Assembly: GCA_015680685.1 (NCBI GenBank)
Contig: MNCI01018050.1
Coordinates: 274,860-338,859, forward strand
From: Gnetum montanum
Taxonomy: Eukaryota; Streptophyta; Gnetopsida; Gnetales; Gnetaceae
Reading direction: 5' to 3'
Length of the DNA stretch: 64,000 nt
Under the pieces are notes generated by a model, which searched no databases, was not told the DNA's origin, and saw nothing but the letters and a program-made list of their open reading frames with translations. A program made the translations under genes and the position numbers. Every line of letters starts with the position of its first letter. Position 1 is the stretch's first letter. This document shows, in pieces, positions 59,621 to 64,000 of this stretch.

Positions 59621-61289
59621 ATGCTACTAATTCATTACTTTAATTAATTTGATCAAAGTTGACCTTTCCAAATATTTAAACTCAAATTAACAATTGAAAT
59701 TTCTCCATTAGTTTAAATTTTCCTAGTACTAGCTAGTAGGGACCTATAGTGTAGGTGGCCACTAGCTAGTAGCAACCTCCACTACTCTTGATTGCTAGTT
59801 GATAGAGACTTGGGTGCTCCTAGTGTCTACAAACATCAAAGGTATGAAAATTTGACCAAGGATTTAGCAAGGATTTTTGTAAAAACCACAAAGATGAGGG
59901 AAGGCACTACCATATAGTGAACAAGAATAGTGCCAAACATGACGATGGTTAGTAAGGAAATGACACTAGCAAAAATGATAAAATGATTATAGGAAGTAGT
60001 TACATCAAGCCAAGGATCAATGGAAAATGGAAAATGTTCATGTTACTAGCACAAAATACACAAAAAGTATGTTCTATGGCCCATAACACTAATGACACAT
60101 TGTTTGCTGGTACTTGGCTACATCATTAGGCACAGCTATGCCTCATAGTCCTACTATGATGCATTGCAATAAGTTATACATCCTTTTGTGATCCTATTGG
60201 TTGTTAGGATCCTAATTTTTATTTCTATATTTATTTTTATTTATTTAAAATAAATAATAATAATAATTTTTGATTTATTACTTTCTTATAATAATATTTT
60301 AAAAAATAAATATAGGTCTTTACCCTAATTATTATAATAAGATGCTTTACTCTAGTGGCTAGTGGAACAAGGTCAAGAATTGCATTTTCTATTTTGTAGA
60401 TAATGCGTTTCATTTATGATCATAAAATTTTGATTTTCAATCTTGAATTGAACTTTATAAAATTTTTAAATTTTAATATTATTAAGGCACAAATTATGAG
60501 AAATTTTAAATGATGATATCTCCCAAACCTTACGTCTAATTACAATAAAACTAGTACCATTGGAATTATCTTATCAAGTGCTATGTGTTGCATAAAGTTT
60601 AAGGAAAAAAATTACTAAGTTGAATTTTCATGATTTTGAAGGAATAAAATATTCTATTTTTGATGACTTGACCTTTATAAGCTAATGTATAAAAACATGG
60701 ATAATTCTAACTTAAGTTCAGTTGTTTGATAAATTTTTGAATATTTAACATTCATATGTTTACAATTTTGACATAAATGATCCTTAATAGTTAAAAAGGT
60801 GAGAAAATACTATTGCTAGCTTAACTTTATTGAATTCATTAATGTTTGAGACCTAGATAAGGGTATATAATATTGGGTTTTAAATTTTGAGTTTTCTAGG
60901 AATGACCAAAAGCTAATAATAAGGTAATGTCTCAGAAGACTTGGTTGCAACTACTGTCCTTGTGAATGAAATATAAAATTTAGTTTAAAAACCTAAGGAA
61001 AACGGAAATTAATATAATTTTGGTAAGAATTATCTTAATTGATGTTACTCTTATCTTACAAGAGTTTCTTGCCATTTGTGTACCTTATTGGTTTGTGGTT
61101 AAGACTCTTTGAACGTTGGTTTCATATATTCATGCAAGTTGTGGAGAAGGCATGTTATTGATTTCATGGATTATCTTGAACATGATGCACCTTTGGGAGT
61201 GTTTCATGATTATTTCTAGAAAATGAATGGTGATTAATCATTGAATTATAGGTTATCCTTGATTCTAATTAGTCGTGGGTCATGATTTC
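59621..61289. other. Unclassified AT-rich sequence, probably leader of element K
   Basis: No coding signature. GCTAGTAG repeats at 59730-59800. AATAATAAT-rich text at 60240-60310. In minus orientation 61289-60000 follows K's PBS, so it should be K's leader. Confidence 0.3.
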
Positions 61290-61302
61290 CCTTAATGCCA
61301 AT
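61290..61302 (-). other. Element K primer-binding site (decayed)
   Basis: The minus strand reads ATTGGCATTAAGGG then AAATCATGA after the LTR end GATGTCACA. H has TTTGGTATCAAAGC then AAATCATGA in the same place, so K is a minus-strand 5' end of the same family. Confidence 0.6.
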
Positions 61303-61790
61303 TGTGACATCCCATTCTTGAATATCATGGAAAATATTAAATATTAATAACATTCAAAATTAGCTATAAAGAATGAAATATGAAAAATATAGAATAAAAT
61401 GAAAAAAATTATTGATTAATATGGAAATAGTGTATTTGGATTATGCTTTGAGGTTTTTCTATAGTTATCTTCCTTCAGCATCTATCCCTTAGAGGCCATC
61501 TAACATTAGTATTAGCTAGAAGGAATGGAAAATTATCTTATTGTTTCACTTCTCACAACACTTTTTACTCATTTTTACAAGCTTCACAACTCCGTACTAG
61601 CACAAAATTTAATTCTAAGATACAGATACCTTACATCAAAAAACCAAAAGATACCTTAAGAGACATGCCCATTATTACACCATGCCTTTTCAAGTTTTGT
61701 TACAATTTACCCTTTGGGATATTTTTATAATAATTACATCATCTATTATAAAGTGATACTATCTTTTTTATATAATATCTTCATTTGGTA
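61303..61790 (-). repeat. Element K 5' LTR (family L2)
   Basis: Starts (plus reading) TGTGACATCCCATTCTTGAAT. Shares with H CTTAGAGGCMATC and CACAACTCCRTRCTAGCA. The right edge is approximate. Confidence 0.65.
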
Positions 61791-61989
61791 ATCATGACAT
61801 GAAAATTCCCTTAGGATAGTTTTGATCTTGTCCTTTGCCTATAGATAGATCATGTCTTTACTAATTAATAATGGTAAGCCTACTTTTCTTTATCATAGGT
61901 TATAATGGAAGCATAGAAGGTGTATTTTTTGATCTTTTCATATGTCAAAACATTGAGGAAAAATAAGAATATAGATTTTTGTGTACTAT

Positions 61990-62395
61990 GATGCTTTTGT
62001 AGGGCATGAAGAAGTGCTCATGATATGACATCTACAAAGAGATGTCAATTAGAAAAATACAAGGTCTTAAGTGAGAGCTAGGATAAAGATGAAGGCTATA
62101 GCAAAATGAAGAAGTTCCCAAGATTAGGAATGTGACAAATCAATGAAAGGAAGCCTTAGGAGGCAAAAACCAAAAATTGAGAAGACATCTCCAAGAAGCA
62201 TAAGACATCTTGGACAAAGTATAGAAGAACCATAGAAGATTTCTTGCAAAAATAGTAGACATCTACTTTGTGAAGAAGACATCTTCATGATGATGTATTC
62301 TAAGAGATATCTACCATGAAGAAGAGATGTCTCCCCTGAATGAAGGTCTAATGTAGAGGGACATCCCAATCTCAAAGAAGACATCTCTAGTGATC
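61990..62395. repeat. GACATCT/AGATGTC motif cluster
   Basis: About nine sites: a GACATCTACAAAGAGATGTC inverted repeat at 62027-62046, then AGACATCT at about 62180, 62204, 62256, 62277 and 62377, and AGATGTCT at 62325. Same motif as in the F LTR. Confidence 0.75.
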
Positions 62396-63080
62396 ATTAT
62401 TTAGTCATTGTAGTGATTCTAAGGTGATTTTAGAAACATCAAGGCTACTAGAAGACTTCATTCTCTTGGGGAATGTGTAATTTTGGTGTGCAAGAAAGTG
62501 TCAACATCAAGCAATAATTATGTTCATTATTCTATTGTATTTTCACACCTCATTGTACTATCTATTGAGATATTGTAGTGATTATATTGTATTGTGCTTC
62601 GAAGTACAATGACTAGAAAATCAGTTGCATCCTACCCTTGTAATTTATCTTTTTCTTTCTTGTTGCCCCACTAGGGTTGATGTGCTTCTTGCAAGAAGGA
62701 ATCGTGATTGAGCTTGTTGGGATCCTATTGGGATTGAGTGGTTGATGCAACATCACAACACTCCATGTGGAGCTCAATTTGTAAAGGTTGTGGAATCCTT
62801 AACATGACATTCTAAGCTTGTTAGGACCTAGCTGGGTTGAGTCAATTTGTGGCATCGGTTCACTCCAAAGTGGATCTTAGAGCTATAGAGGGTGTGGTAT
62901 CCTTCAAACCAAATTTTAAGATGAACAAAGTCTAGAGGTGTACAAGTGAACTACCCTCCTGTGTGGACTACCCAAGTTGGGAAACCACATTAAATTTGGT
63001 TTTGGCTTTTGTTGATATAATTTTTAATTTGAGGAACTTATTCATCCCCCCTTCTAAGTTATATGATCCTCAATATCTAA
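62396..63080 (+). repeat. LTR-like 3' portion, possibly Copia type
   Basis: Text such as TTGAGGAACTTATTCATCCC followed by CCCTTCTAAGTT (63030-63058) resembles the 3' end of many plant Copia LTRs. TTGTGGCATCGGTTCACTCC occurs at 62848. The partner LTR and the PBS are not seen. Low confidence in family. Confidence 0.4.
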
Positions 63081-64000
63081 TGCTAGGATACCTTATCTAG
63101 ATTATCCTATTAGTGTACAAGAATGTATGTTGGTTGGCCTATAATAATATCAAGTAGGCACTCAACCTAATAGTTTAAGGTAATTCTTAAACAACCAGTG
63201 GAAAGATCTAGTGTAAGCTAGATTGATGAGATATTTAAGTACTAGTCCCTTAGCCCACCTAATTCTTATTTGCAATCATGAAAAGAAACAAGATTAGTTT
63301 AATGTATTATTAAGTGTAGAACTCATTAGCTATAAAAATTTTGTAACAACTTGTATTTTTGGATGTTTAAGTTAGTATATTTATCTATGTGCTTGTGCTT
63401 TTTTATTCTTTGGTCATGATGTTATGCTTTAGATATGTTTGTTTTTTAGTTATATTTCTAGCTTCATATTTAGTTTTATTTATATTTAATTTTTTTACAT
63501 TATTATTATTAAGTACTTTTAGCTAGTAGGAACTAACCTTATGGATTATATTAATACATTCTTATAGAGGCTATGGTATGAGTATGTCATGGGCATGTGA
63601 TGGATGACTAAATTTTGAGTGAGAACATTATTTTCCTAATAATTAATTTATATGACATGAATTTAATTCCTTTTCTTATGAATTTGTATGAATTATCAGT
63701 TTTTTTGAGGTTACATCTGTTACATGAGCTTCAGAAGGTAGGTTGCTTTTATTAAGATTTTAGTTTTAGAAGATTAGTTAGTTTTTATAAGTTGGTTTTT
63801 TTGGCTGATTTTTTGTAAAAATCTTACACTCTAATCAACCATGTACTTTGACATCCATTTTCTTAGATGTAGAGGTGCCACCAGATTGAAGGCTTATGGT
63901 GGTTTGTGGAGCTTTTCTAGATTGTGTATGTGGATTAAAGAGAAAACATATTTAAATTTAGGAGGTGCTAGTGGATTAATGCTTATGTTCTTTCATGCGA
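63081..64000. other. No recognisable feature
   Basis: AT-rich, decayed. No open frame or repeat that I can assign. Confidence 0.5.

Noticed and set aside
61990-62395. CRISPR-like or satellite array
   Set aside because: The motif is only 7-10 bp with irregular spacing and no spacers of constant size, inside an LTR-like region of a plant genome.

Overview
This is a plant nuclear window, AT-rich and strongly CpG-depleted, made almost entirely of decayed LTR retrotransposons. I found no intact host gene. The very long degenerate Ty3/gypsy elements, the C-to-T/G-to-A decay (CAG/CAA codons read as TAG/TAA) and the deep nesting suggest a large, heavily methylated genome. A gymnosperm would fit, but the sequence alone does not prove it. 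One N run (25751-26674) and a single N (27251) are assembly gaps.

I use letters for the elements. Left cluster, 1-19871: element H (minus strand; gag at 1-870, a multi-exon-like stretch on the opposite strand at 1350-3540, primer-binding site 3760-3773, 5' LTR 3774-4283) sits inside the 3' LTR of element A. A (minus, 4284-14898) reads right to left: 5' LTR, PBS, gag/protease remnant, RT, RNase H, integrase, a long 3' region, a coiled-coil extra ORF, PPT, 3' LTR. A in turn abuts B, a plus-strand relative broken at the end of its integrase (14899-19871), so A and B form large inverted arms.

Right cluster, about 19985-56863, is a nest. The chromovirus-like element F (plus; protease end 19985-20270, RT to LTR 53760-56863) was split by a solo LTR S (20271-20809 plus 53740-53754; 5-bp target duplication AATAT on both sides). 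S was split by element E (minus, 20810-53734, an A/B relative; near-perfect duplication CCCAA/TCCAA). E was split by element D (minus, about 24500-45910), and D's 3' LTR holds a further LTR-ended insertion G (25205-26949; duplication CAAAT). That is five layers.

D is an Ogre/Tat-like element of about 20 kb. Gag and protease form one block (43.4-40.1 kb). A 6.5 kb intron-like interval (33555-40100) has splice signals that join the reading frame in phase, and RT, two RNase H domains and integrase follow (33.5-30.0 kb). The intron holds, on the opposite strand, a multi-exon gene remnant. One exon (35723-36175) resembles an FCP1/NIF-type phosphatase domain whose catalytic aspartates are gone.

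Far right, 56864-64000: poorly classifiable decayed repeats, a 5S rRNA-derived segment (about 59546-59620, minus), a 5' LTR of the H family (K, 61303 to about 61790), and an LTR-like stretch (61990-63080) carrying the same GACATCT/AGATGTC motif cluster as the F LTR. The coding parts are retroelement proteins (Gag, protease, RT, RNase H, integrase) that once cooperated in reverse transcription and integration. All are now broken by stops and frameshifts.
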